The notes beneath the pieces were generated by a model, which was given only the letters and a program-made list of their open reading frames with translations, did no database searches and was not told where the DNA came from. From the NCBI GenBank assembly GCA_964558655.1, contig CAZLEX010000020.1, forward strand, positions 1 through 28,932: DNA of 28,932 nucleotides, written 5' to 3'. Of this stretch, positions 7,322-15,337 are shown one piece after another. The position numbers were made by a program, and so were the translations under genes. Position 1 is the stretch's first letter, and every line of letters starts with the position of its first letter. This DNA is from RGIG6353 sp964558655. Lineage in GTDB: Bacteria; Bacillota; Clostridia; Oscillospirales; SIG627.

Positions 7322-9784
7322 TTACTTTTTTCTCCGTTTTGCCAAAATTATAACGGCGGTTATACATACAGCAAGAACAATTACAGTTGAAACGGAGGAT
7401 ATAATTACAATTTTACGCAACTGTTTCTCATTCGATTTATCTTGCTTTTTTTCGGAGCTGTCAGCGTCATTTTTTAACTCGCTGTCCGAAACTTCATCGC
7501 TTTGAGTGTCTTTTTCGGTATCATCGTTTTTTTCAAAATCATCTGCTTTTATTTCCGAAAAAGCAATTTGTCTTTCTTCTGCGTATTTTTGCGCAACGCT
7601 TCCCTTCGGAGCGTATACGGTAAGATTTAAACTGTTGTCAAATGCACTCTCGCCTATTTTTTCAACACTTGTCGGCAAGGTAATGCTTTTTAGCGTATCG
7701 CAGAATAAAAACGCTCCGTCGGCAATATCCGTAGTGCCGTTTTTCACATCATACGAATCGGCACCCGAAACGGATTTAATCAGATGATTTCCTATGTACA
7801 ATACATCGTCTTCCCAATTTTCGTCATCCAAATAATACTTTGTCATTGAAAATGCATCTTCGGCTATATATAACGGTTTTTTCGGAAGAGTAATTTCCGA
7901 CAGTTCGGAACATTCGTAAAACGCACCCTCATATATGCTCGTAACACTTTCCGGAATAGTGATACTTTTCAAATTGGCACAGTTGCAAAATGCAAAATAT
8001 CCTATTTCTTCAATACCGTCTGCCATCACCACACTCTCAAGTGCGGAAGAATTAAACGCAAAATCACAAATTATCTTTGCACTTCCCGGAATTACAACCT
8101 CGGTAAGCTTATTGCACTCAAAGAAAGCCGCAGGTGCAATAACCGATGTGCCGTCTTTGATAACGCACTTGCCGGATACATTATCTGCTTTAATTAAATA
8201 ATTCCCGATATAAAGAACGGAATCTTCCCAATTGTCAGGATTTTGGTAATATGCAGTGCCGTAAAAAGCTCCTTCACCTATATATGTAAGAGTTTCGGGA
8301 AGTGAAATACTTGTGAGGTTCGTGCAACTATCAAACGCTTCATTGAATATTTCGCAGACACCGCTGTTTACAACAACACTTTTGAGTGCATAACAATTTG
8401 AAAATGCGGCATAATCTATTACTTCCACGCTACCCGGAATTTGAAGTGCTTCGAGTGACGAACAGAGGTAGAACGCGTATGATCCTATTGACTTTATACT
8501 GTTCGGCAGCGATAAATCTTTAAGACTTTCACAACCGTAAAACGCATAATAACCTATTTTTGTCACAGTATCGGGGATTACAACTTTTGCAAGATTTGCG
8601 CAGTTATAGAAAGCATAATCGTTTATTTCCGTCAGTCCCGACGGAAGCACGATACTTGTCATATTCGCACAATCGGCAAATACATCATCGGCAATGCTTA
8701 CCGTTCCGTCTTTTATAACGCACTCGTAAATCACATCTTTATTAACTTTAACCAGGTGATTACCTATATACAGCAAGCCGTTTTCCCAATTAGCGTCATT
8801 GTTGCAATATCCGCTGTCGTCAAATGCCGTTCTTGCTATGAACAAAGATCTGTTCGGGAGTGTTATGGAAGTTAAATTTACACAACCCGCAAAAGCCTCC
8901 GAATATATTGCTTCGACACTGTCGGGTATCACTGTTTCTTTAAGACTCAAACATCCGCCGAAAGCCATATTTTCTATAGTCTTTACACTGCTCGGCAAAG
9001 CAATGCTTTCAAGTGAAATACAATCGGAAAATATTCCCGCTGCGATATCGGTCAATTTTGACGGGAGGACAACCGATTTTAAATTTTTACATCCGCTGAA
9101 CGCATAAAAATCTATAATGTCAACACTGTCCGGAATTGTTATACTTTCAAGATTTTCGCATCCCGCAAATGCCGATGCACCTATAAGTTTTACGCTGATC
9201 GGCAAAGTAACGGAGTTAAGATTTGCACAGTGGCTGAAAGCAACAACAGCTATATCAAGCGTACCGTCTTTTATGCTGTATGGAATCTTAAGCTGTTCGC
9301 TTTTGGCTTCAATCAAGTGAGCACCTATATATAATACGCCGTTTTCCCAATTGCTCTCATTATTGTAATATGCTGTATCGTAAAAAGCGAAATTATCAAT
9401 GCTAACGACCGTATTCGGAAGGTCTACATCCGAAAGTTTTTTACAGCCCTCAAAAGCACTGATCCCTATACTTTCCACCGTATCGGGAATTGTTACGCTT
9501 TCAAGATTTTCACAGCCGTAAAAAGCGTAACCTTCTATAAATTTCACGCCGCGTTCGATTACGACTTTTTTTACATCACTGTTTTCCACAAAAGATTCGG
9601 CTTCAACAGCATCGGTTCCGAAAATTCTGAGAACTCCGTCTGAGGTAAGGGTATAAAAATATCCGGATTCCGTAATGTCCTGTAAATCTTCAACGGGAGA
9701 ATAGACATAATCGGAACTTGCCGAAAGTGCCGTAAAAGTCAGAGCGATTAACGTAAAAAACAAAATCAAAACACTTTTTTTCAT
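7322..9784 (-). CDS. BspA-type leucine-rich-repeat cell-surface protein
   Basis: An 820-residue secreted protein with a signal peptide (about 3-22), an LRR_5 (BspA-like) domain from about 70 to 728, an acidic Asp/Glu/Lys/Ser-rich stalk (745-788) and one C-terminal transmembrane helix (about 792-815) followed by KRRKK, so it should be anchored with the repeats outside. The repeats follow the pattern AF.GC.NL.SI.IP.SV..I, with a period of 23. Four inserts containing NWE...VLYIG.HLIK interrupt them at about residues 146, 333, 518 and 657. Such proteins bind host or microbial surfaces, but no ligand can be named. GTG at 9787 is an alternative start; both use the GGAGG upstream. It is a single-gene unit with its own promoter. 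Confidence 0.93.
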   Translation of the reverse strand: MKKSVLILFFTLIALTFTALSASSDYVYSPVEDLQDITESGYFYTLTSDGVLRIFGTDAVEAESFVENSDVKKVVIERGVKFIEGYAFYGCENLESVTIPDTVESIGISAFEGCKKLSDVDLPNTVVSIDNFAFYDTAYYNNESNWENGVLYIGAHLIEAKSEQLKIPYSIKDGTLDIAVVAFSHCANLNSVTLPISVKLIGASAFAGCENLESITIPDSVDIIDFYAFSGCKNLKSVVLPSKLTDIAAGIFSDCISLESIALPSSVKTIENMAFGGCLSLKETVIPDSVEAIYSEAFAGCVNLTSITLPNRSLFIARTAFDDSGYCNNDANWENGLLYIGNHLVKVNKDVIYECVIKDGTVSIADDVFADCANMTSIVLPSGLTEINDYAFYNCANLAKVVIPDTVTKIGYYAFYGCESLKDLSLPNSIKSIGSYAFYLCSSLEALQIPGSVEVIDYAAFSNCYALKSVVVNSGVCEIFNEAFDSCTNLTSISLPETLTYIGEGAFYGTAYYQNPDNWEDSVLYIGNYLIKADNVSGKCVIKDGTSVIAPAAFFECNKLTEVVIPGSAKIICDFAFNSSALESVVMADGIEEIGYFAFCNCANLKSITIPESVTSIYEGAFYECSELSEITLPKKPLYIAEDAFSMTKYYLDDENWEDDVLYIGNHLIKSVSGADSYDVKNGTTDIADGAFLFCDTLKSITLPTSVEKIGESAFDNSLNLTVYAPKGSVAQKYAEERQIAFSEIKADDFEKNDDTEKDTQSDEVSDSELKNDADSSEKKQDKSNEKQLRKIVIISSVSTVIVLAVCITAVIILAKRRKK

Positions 9785-9838
9785 CACATTTTACCTCCAT
9801 AGCAATTTTACAAAAGGCGTTTTAAATCGTGCGATATC

Positions 9839-9867
9839 ATTAAATCACAAACACACAAATCTGTCAA
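9839..9867 (-). promoter_or_regulatory. Sigma-A promoter of the LRR protein gene
   Basis: On the minus strand TTGACA (9862-9867) and TTTAAT (9839-9844) are separated by 17 bases. This gives a leader of about 45 bases before the GGAGG ribosome site and the start codon at 9784. The promoter lies in the 107-base gap after murD. Confidence 0.75.
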
Positions 9868-9894
9868 TATAAAAACCGCAAAAAAATAGAGAAA

Positions 9895-11205
9895 TTAATA
9901 TTTTTTTAAGTACTCTTTAAACATATCTCCGCGATGCTCGAAATTTTTGAAAAAGCCGTAACTTGCGGAAGCGGGAGAAAGAACGCATTTTGTGCCTTCC
10001 CGTGCCGCTTTTACGGAAATATCCACAGCATCTTCAAGATTTTTTGCCAAAATGTACGGCACTTTAACTTCGTCAAGCAAATGAGCTATTCTGTATCCGG
10101 AATCGGGTAAAAGTATGATGTTTTCGATAGGATTTTTCGCAAAAAAACATACCAGCTCGGAATAATCTATTCCTCTGTCCATACCGCCCACAATAACGGT
10201 ACTGACATTATCGAGAGAAAGAAGTGCCTGTATTGTTGTCTGACAAACAGTGGAAATAGAATCGTCATAATAATCGACTCCGCACACCGTCCCCACAAAT
10301 TCAAGGCGGTGAGAAAGCGGTTGAAAGGTTTTAAGATGTTTAAGAAAATCGCTTTTCCCGACACCGTAACGGGAAGTAACCGCATAAGACGAAGCGATAT
10401 TGAAAATATTGTGGTACCCCACCAATTTTGTAGAGGAGGTGTCCACAAAAATTTTTTCTCCTTTAAAAGTAAATCCGTCTTTATCAACGCTAATCTGTCC
10501 GTCTTTACCGACAGACAGCGTTTCACCGACGGCATCGGAAATTTCAAATGCACACTCGGAATTGCAAATGAACACATCATCGGCATTTTGATTTTTGTAT
10601 ATATTGCGTTTGGCACGAATATAATTTTCTCTTGTTACATAATGATCCAAATGGTCTTCGTACAGGTTTAAAATCAGTGCGATGTGAGGCGAATATTTTT
10701 CATATTCGAGCTGATGGCACGACATTTCAAGCACTGCTGTTTTTTTCTCATCAGAAAGCATTTCGTGTGCAACCGAAAGCGGAGGTATTCCTATATTTCC
10801 CGCCAGCACAACACCCAAAGAACAATTTTTGAGTATATGGTATATCAGCGAAGTAGTTGTGCTTTTCCCTTTTGTACCGGTAATACCAATCGTTCTGTCT
10901 CTGAATTCCGAAAGAAAAAGAGTTGTTTGAGATGTGGTTTTTGCTATTATTTCATCGGTCGGATTTTTATAAACAACTCCCGGACTTTTTATTATGACAT
11001 CATATTTTTCCAGCCCGTCCTGATATCCCTCTCCGAATCGCACAGCACACCCGACAATGTCATCGACACGGGAAGCATCTGCAACGGTAACGCTCAACGG
11101 CTTGATGTACTCCCGTATAAAATCAAGAGTTGCTCTTCCCTCTCGTCCGAAGCCGAGAATCAATATATTTTTTCCATTCAAAAGTTCAGTTATTTTCGGA
11201 AACAT
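9895..11205 (-). CDS. murD: UDP-N-acetylmuramoyl-L-alanine-glutamate ligase, MurD2-like
   Basis: Mur ligase of 436 residues that adds glutamate to UDP-MurNAc-L-Ala in the cytoplasm, using ATP. Visible parts are an N-terminal Rossmann domain (ILILGFGREGRATLDF), the P-loop GTKGKSTTT, NLYEDHLDHY in the central domain, and a C-terminal LSPASASYGFFKNFEHRG. The usual DSKATN box of MurD reads DSISTV here, followed by GGMDRGIDY. I associate this pattern with MurD2, the variant that uses L-glutamate. The neighbouring murL strengthens this reading. ATG at 11205 is chosen because AAAGGTGA lies just upstream; the GTG at 11214 falls inside that site. It overlaps murL by 20 bases. Confidence 0.92.
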   Translation of the reverse strand: MFPKITELLNGKNILILGFGREGRATLDFIREYIKPLSVTVADASRVDDIVGCAVRFGEGYQDGLEKYDVIIKSPGVVYKNPTDEIIAKTTSQTTLFLSEFRDRTIGITGTKGKSTTTSLIYHILKNCSLGVVLAGNIGIPPLSVAHEMLSDEKKTAVLEMSCHQLEYEKYSPHIALILNLYEDHLDHYVTRENYIRAKRNIYKNQNADDVFICNSECAFEISDAVGETLSVGKDGQISVDKDGFTFKGEKIFVDTSSTKLVGYHNIFNIASSYAVTSRYGVGKSDFLKHLKTFQPLSHRLEFVGTVCGVDYYDDSISTVCQTTIQALLSLDNVSTVIVGGMDRGIDYSELVCFFAKNPIENIILLPDSGYRIAHLLDEVKVPYILAKNLEDAVDISVKAAREGTKCVLSPASASYGFFKNFEHRGDMFKEYLKKY

Positions 11206-12547
11206 TGAGTTCACCTTTCAAAAGTTTTTCAAAATGTTCTGGCAAGAAATTTTCGCTGTCATAAAAATCATAATACTTTTCGGGATTCTTTTCCATATCG
11301 CAACAATCTGCGTAATATTTCAAAAGATAGGGCAATTCTTTGCCTTCTTTAAGATATTTTTCAGATGTTAAGGTAACCGCACAACGCACTTCATCGCGAC
11401 TTCCGACACACTCAAACGGTTTTTCGCTTGCAATTCCGGTTAATTTTTGAAAATCCGAAAGCAGACTCTCTTTGTTCAGCAAATTATCTTTGAAAATTCT
11501 CACAAGCTCACATTCTTCCAAAAAAGGCGAAAGAATTATATAGACAAACAAACATTTCGGACAGTCGCAACACCATATGTCTTTTTTGCTTCCGGCGTTA
11601 CAGCTTTTAAAAAATGCATGATACTTCTTGTGTTTTGAAAAAAGATACGCAATCTGAAATTCACTTAACGGGCGTAGCAAACTGAAATACGATATTCCCG
11701 TATTAAAATATTTCTTTTCATACCGTCTGAATTCTTTTTCGAATTCATAACCTTTTGAAAATTGGTGATTTACATCACTGCCGTTAACGGTCGATTCGTT
11801 CGCACTCGATTCATTTGACAAAACTATGTACTTTTTATCGGAAATATACGCATCTATCAGTGCCGAAAAAGCAACTATTGCCGAGAAAGGAGTGTGACCG
11901 TTCAAAAAGCCTTTCTCGTTCAAATCCAAAATTTTTCTGTCAAGGTATCTGAGAACCGTGTCCGTACCGTCTTTCGAAAAGCCCGCAACTCTGCAAATAT
12001 CATCGGTGGCACATCTCGAATTAATCACATACGGAACAACGCTTTCCTTTGAAAGTATTTCCAAAGTTACGGCAGAATCTTTTCCTCCCCCGACAGGCAC
12101 AAGACAGCCGGAGAGCGTCGCACTTTTTTTATCGTGACATACGAAAATCGGAGCATCTGAATAAATCGACATAAAGCTGTCGAAATCGGCTTCTATGCGG
12201 TTGCGGTAAAAGAACTCTCCCAATCCTCCGTAATACAATTTTTTCCACCATATTTTCTGCTCATCGTCTATTCCGTGAGGCATAATATGTACATTCGGAG
12301 AGCAAACCGTTTTCCAATAACTTATAAGCTCCACCATTCCCAAAGAAAAAACCAAATTGCGAAATGTATCATCGTTTGAAAAGGTTCTTGAATCTTTTTT
12401 TAAGAATACCCAGCGAGGATTAAAAGACGCAAGCTTCGGTATCTCAAAAGAAAAAGAAACCTTTATCTCTTTGCCGTTTTCCTCAATGTTGTATTCTCTG
12501 TAATAAAAATCCGGATAAGATTTTCTGAATTCACTGTATAAACTCAT
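11186..12547 (-). CDS. murL: UDP-N-acetylmuramoyl-L-alanyl-L-glutamate epimerase (MurL-like)
   Basis: A 453-residue protein with an ATP-pyrophosphatase-type loop, PVGGGKDS (151-158). It matches my memory of MurL, the ATP-dependent enzyme that epimerises the terminal L-Glu of UDP-MurNAc-L-Ala-L-Glu to D-Glu and so replaces a glutamate racemase. Other landmarks are SNESSANESTV (245-255) with VNHQFSKGYEFE after it, and a cysteine group CN...WCCDCPKC (316-332) that may bind metal. The start has GAGG eight bases upstream and a promoter at 12613-12641. The reading frame overlaps murD, so the two products are made together. The assignment rests on motif memory and context, not on an alignment. Confidence 0.82.
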   Translation of the reverse strand: MSLYSEFRKSYPDFYYREYNIEENGKEIKVSFSFEIPKLASFNPRWVFLKKDSRTFSNDDTFRNLVFSLGMVELISYWKTVCSPNVHIMPHGIDDEQKIWWKKLYYGGLGEFFYRNRIEADFDSFMSIYSDAPIFVCHDKKSATLSGCLVPVGGGKDSAVTLEILSKESVVPYVINSRCATDDICRVAGFSKDGTDTVLRYLDRKILDLNEKGFLNGHTPFSAIVAFSALIDAYISDKKYIVLSNESSANESTVNGSDVNHQFSKGYEFEKEFRRYEKKYFNTGISYFSLLRPLSEFQIAYLFSKHKKYHAFFKSCNAGSKKDIWCCDCPKCLFVYIILSPFLEECELVRIFKDNLLNKESLLSDFQKLTGIASEKPFECVGSRDEVRCAVTLTSEKYLKEGKELPYLLKYYADCCDMEKNPEKYYDFYDSENFLPEHFEKLLKGELNVSENN

Positions 12548-12612
12548 AAATTTGCCTCATTATCGTTTTATATTAAAATAAAGGGTTTAGCCTTCAATAT
12601 CACATGAATATT

Positions 12613-12641
12613 ATATTATCACAATAAAAATAATGTGTCAA
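12613..12641 (-). promoter_or_regulatory. Promoter of the murL-murD operon
   Basis: TTGACA at 12636-12641 on the minus strand is consensus. The best-spaced -10 is TAATAT at 12613-12618 (17 bases); a perfect TATAAT lies three bases further on, at a spacing of 20. The start site would be near 12606, about 60 bases before the murL ATG. Confidence 0.65.
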
Positions 12642-12672
12642 TCATATAAGGCCTTTAAACGACAGCCGTTTT

Positions 12673-14058
12673 TTATTCTTTTGTGAGCAGGCACACGCAC
12701 TCCACATGACCTGTTCTCGGAAAGAGATTTATCGGGAAAATTTTTTCGCACCGATATTCCTCTTTATACAAAAACGCCATATCGCGTGCCAATGTTGCCG
12801 GATTGCAAGAAATATAGAGAATATTTTTCACATTCTTAAGGGACAGATATTTTAAAAGTTTTTCGGTCGTTCCTTTTCGAGGAGGATCAAGTATAACAAG
12901 CGACGGAGGAAATTTGTCAAACCAGTCCATTTCGGTAATATCCGAAGAATCGGCGGCTCGGAAGTGTGCGTTTTCAATTCCGTTGCGTTCGGCATTTTCC
13001 CTTGCCAACTTGGCTGCTTTCTCGACAATTTCAATACCGAAAAGATTTTTCGCACGGCAGTCAAGATTTCCCTTTTTAATTTCCGAAAACATTGTGAGAC
13101 CGATTGAACCGACTCCGCAATAGAGGTCGTAAACATTTTCAAAATCATATCCCTTTACAAGAGAAAAGGCTGTTTTGTAAACCGTCTCCGCTCCCTCCCT
13201 GTTTATTTGAAAAAAGGAATCCGGAGATAAGCGTAATCTGACATTAAGCAATTCATCTTCGAAAAATTCCGTACCTTTCAGCAAACGGAAATTTTCCGTA
13301 AGTATCGAATTCGTATCCAAAGTATTTTCATTGACAAAAACCGAAACAATACTCGGAAATTTTCCTGTAATGAATTCCGTAAATTTTTTTTCGGTTTCTG
13401 AGTTGAGAATTTCTTTGCCGTTTATGACTATGCAAAGCATTACCTGTTCAAACTTGTTTATTCTCATATACAGATGCCTTACAAGTCCGCAACCGGTGCT
13501 TTCGTTGTATCCGCTTATTCTTTCTTTTTTCAGAAAATCGATCATCGCATGGGCAATTTCGGAAAAGATTTTCGGTGTGCAAAGGCAATCTATTGTATTT
13601 TCGACTATGCGGTGCGAATACGGAGCGAAAAAGCCGCATCTCAGACCTTTTTCGTCTTCACATACGGGCAGTTGCACTTTATTGCGGTAATGTAATTGCG
13701 GTGTCGGTTTTATTTTCTCCACATCAACGGCAAAACCGCCTATATGTTTCATCGAATCGGCAACGCTTTGTGTCTTTATTCTTTCTTCCTCTTCAACGGT
13801 AAGATGACGGAACGAACACCCGCCGCATTTCAGAAACGCATCGCAATCGATCTCCGTTCTCGCACAAGAGGGCACAACGACTTTCAATATTTTCCCAACG
13901 GAATATTTTTTTGCGACTTTTATTATTACAACTTCGACAACATCTCCGACAGAAGCATACGGTATAAAAACGGTCATTCCTTCAAAATGTGCAACGCCTT
14001 GACCGTCTCCCGTAACAGAATCTACTGTTAATGCAAGTACTGTATTTTTTTTAATCAT
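12673..14058 (-). CDS. rlmD: 23S rRNA (uracil-5-)-methyltransferase, RlmD/RlmCD family
   Basis: SAM-dependent enzyme that makes 5-methyluridine in 23S rRNA; Gram-positive members often modify two sites (RlmCD). The 461-residue protein starts with a TRAM RNA-binding domain (about 1-60), followed by iron-sulfur cysteines C72, C78, C81 and probably C158. The methyltransferase domain has LYCGVGSIGLT, FGIEIVEKA and LDPPRKG, with the catalytic cysteine in ILYISCNPATLARD. Length is normal. The ATG has AAGGAAG upstream and a promoter at 14087-14115. It is transcribed alone, divergently from the coat genes. Confidence 0.94.
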   Translation of the reverse strand: MIKKNTVLALTVDSVTGDGQGVAHFEGMTVFIPYASVGDVVEVVIIKVAKKYSVGKILKVVVPSCARTEIDCDAFLKCGGCSFRHLTVEEEERIKTQSVADSMKHIGGFAVDVEKIKPTPQLHYRNKVQLPVCEDEKGLRCGFFAPYSHRIVENTIDCLCTPKIFSEIAHAMIDFLKKERISGYNESTGCGLVRHLYMRINKFEQVMLCIVINGKEILNSETEKKFTEFITGKFPSIVSVFVNENTLDTNSILTENFRLLKGTEFFEDELLNVRLRLSPDSFFQINREGAETVYKTAFSLVKGYDFENVYDLYCGVGSIGLTMFSEIKKGNLDCRAKNLFGIEIVEKAAKLARENAERNGIENAHFRAADSSDITEMDWFDKFPPSLVILDPPRKGTTEKLLKYLSLKNVKNILYISCNPATLARDMAFLYKEEYRCEKIFPINLFPRTGHVECVCLLTKE

Positions 14059-14086
14059 TATTTTGTCTTCCTTATCAATTTGTAAA

Positions 14087-14115
14087 ATTATACATTATTT
14101 TTTTCTGTTTTGCAA
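14087..14115 (-). promoter_or_regulatory. Promoter of the rlmD-type gene
   Basis: On the minus strand TTGCAA (14110-14115) and TATAAT (14087-14092) are separated by 17 bases, about 30 bases before the start codon. Confidence 0.65.
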
Positions 14116-14180
14116 TATCGCAATGAATAAAAAAGCCGTTATTGAAAAAAATAAAAGTAACACAAAAAGGAGGAAACAGT

Positions 14181-14366
14181 ATGGCAAATCTTACTACCAA
14201 AGAATTACAGGCACTTGAAGACCAGCTCGGAGCCGAACAGCTGGCAATAGCAAAAAACAAAATGTACGCAGAAGCATCCTGCGACGCACAGCTAAAGGCA
14301 AGTTTCAACTCAATTGCGGCAAAGCATCAGGAACATTACAACAAGCTTATGGGATTATTGAATTAA
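14181..14366 (+). CDS. Small spore-coat-associated protein (CotF neighbour type)
   Basis: A 61-residue, helical protein beginning MANLTTKELQALEDQLGAEQ. I recognise it as the short helical partner commonly found next to CotF-type coat proteins in Clostridia, with a ferritin-like helix pair. No catalytic motif is visible. The start at 14181 is fixed by AAGGAGG a few bases upstream; an in-frame ATG at 14142 has no such site. It is 10 bases before the CotF-type gene and surely co-transcribed with it. A mother-cell sigma factor would be expected, but I could not find a convincing sigma-E or sigma-K site in the 120 bases upstream. Confidence 0.75.
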   Translation: MANLTTKELQALEDQLGAEQLAIAKNKMYAEASCDAQLKASFNSIAAKHQEHYNKLMGLLN

Positions 14367-14376
14367 GGAGAAAAAA

Positions 14377-14643
14377 ATGGCAGATTGTGTAAAAAATTAC
14401 AGTGACAAAGACATGATAAGCGATATTCTTTCAACTCAAAAAATGATGACGGACGGATACAACACTTTCGCAAACGAAGCCGCACACCCCGAAATAAAAA
14501 ATACTCTTATGGACATTTTAAACGATGAACACTGTATACAGCATGATGTTTTCGAACAAATGTCTCAAAGAGGCTGGTATCCTACCGAAAGTGCTCCGCA
14601 AAACAAAATCGACACTCTTAAGCAAAAATATTGCTGTATGTAA
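14377..14643 (+). CDS. CotF-family spore coat protein
   Basis: An 88-residue protein with a Coat F domain: SDKDMISDILSTQKMMTDGYNTFANEAAHPEIKN, then a helix with DEHCIQHDVFEQMSQRGWYP. CotF proteins are structural components of the outer spore layers in Bacillus; clostridial forms are short like this one. Four cysteines, including a CCM C-terminus, could allow cross-linking (inference). The ATG has AAGGAG eight bases upstream. It ends 13 bases before a strong terminator, so the coat unit is two genes. Confidence 0.85.
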   Translation: MADCVKNYSDKDMISDILSTQKMMTDGYNTFANEAAHPEIKNTLMDILNDEHCIQHDVFEQMSQRGWYPTESAPQNKIDTLKQKYCCM

Positions 14644-14656
14644 AATGCAAAATCAT

Positions 14657-14697
14657 AGCATACTCCGCATTTTTTCGGAGTATGCTTGATTTTTTTA
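14657..14697 (+). terminator. Intrinsic terminator after the coat gene pair
   Basis: AGCATACTCCG (14657-14667) pairs perfectly with CGGAGTATGCT (14676-14686) around an eight-base loop. TGA and a run of seven T follow. It insulates the coat genes from the acetyltransferase-comEC unit. Confidence 0.92.
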
Positions 14698-14706
14698 CCT
14701 TTTTAC

Positions 14707-14735
14707 TTTACAATAAGAAATCGGGATAGTATAAT
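14707..14735 (+). promoter_or_regulatory. Sigma-A promoter of the acetyltransferase-comEC unit
   Basis: TTTACA (14707-14712) and TATAAT (14730-14735) are separated by 17 bases. Right after the -10, AAAAATAC (14736-14743) and GTATTTTT (14753-14760) form a perfect eight-base inverted repeat over the start site. Confidence 0.8.
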
Positions 14736-14779
14736 AAAAATACACCGATACAGTATTTTTAATAAAGCGAGGGATAATC

Positions 14780-15319
14780 ATGACATTTTTACAAATGCCG
14801 GAAATTGAAACAGAAAGATTGCTTTTGAGAAAAATAAAAATAAAAGATGCACAGGATATGTATGAATACGCGAAAAATCCGAATGTTTCAAAATATCTTA
14901 CATGGTCGGCTCACGAAAGTCTTTCTTACACGAAAAAATACATAAAATTCCTTTCAAAGAAGTACATTAAAGGCGAGTATTTCGACTGGGGCATAGAATT
15001 AAAACAGACGGGAAAATTTATCGGAACCTGCGGTTTTTCCGTATTCGATTCTGCAAACCGAAAAGCAGAAATCGGCTATGTTTTAAATCCTGTCTTCCAC
15101 AATAACGGATATGCCACTGAGGCGGTTTTAAAAATAATTGATTTTACATTCAAAGAACTTAATTTTCACAGAATAGAAGCGAGATGCATATTGGAAAACA
15201 CCGCATCAAGCAGAGTATTGGAAAAATGCGGTTTGACTTTGGAGGGAATAGGCAAAGACGAACTGTTTTTAAAAAACGAATACAAAACAATAAAGCATTA
15301 TGCGATTATAAATCGTTGA
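14780..15319 (+). CDS. GNAT-family N-acetyltransferase, RimJ/RimL type
   Basis: A 179-residue acetyl-CoA-dependent acetyltransferase. The N-terminal IETERLLLRKIKIKDAQDMYEY is typical of the RimJ/RimL group. The acetyl-CoA-binding core is visible as AEIGYVLNPVFHNNGYATEAV, and the C-terminal FKELNFHRIEARCILENTASSRVLEKCGL with EGIGKD is the standard end of the fold. RimJ/RimL enzymes acetylate ribosomal protein N-termini, but close relatives modify antibiotics or small molecules, so the substrate is open. A GAGGGAT ribosome site precedes the ATG. It is followed directly by comEC with no gap before the comEC ribosome site. Confidence 0.9.
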   Translation: MTFLQMPEIETERLLLRKIKIKDAQDMYEYAKNPNVSKYLTWSAHESLSYTKKYIKFLSKKYIKGEYFDWGIELKQTGKFIGTCGFSVFDSANRKAEIGYVLNPVFHNNGYATEAVLKIIDFTFKELNFHRIEARCILENTASSRVLEKCGLTLEGIGKDELFLKNEYKTIKHYAIINR

Positions 15320-15337
15320 TTGCCGAAAGGAAAAATT

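Noticed and set aside
14075..14308. Open frame opposite the first coat gene
   Set aside because: Antisense to a gene with AAGGAGG and a coat-protein sequence, and no ribosome site of its own.
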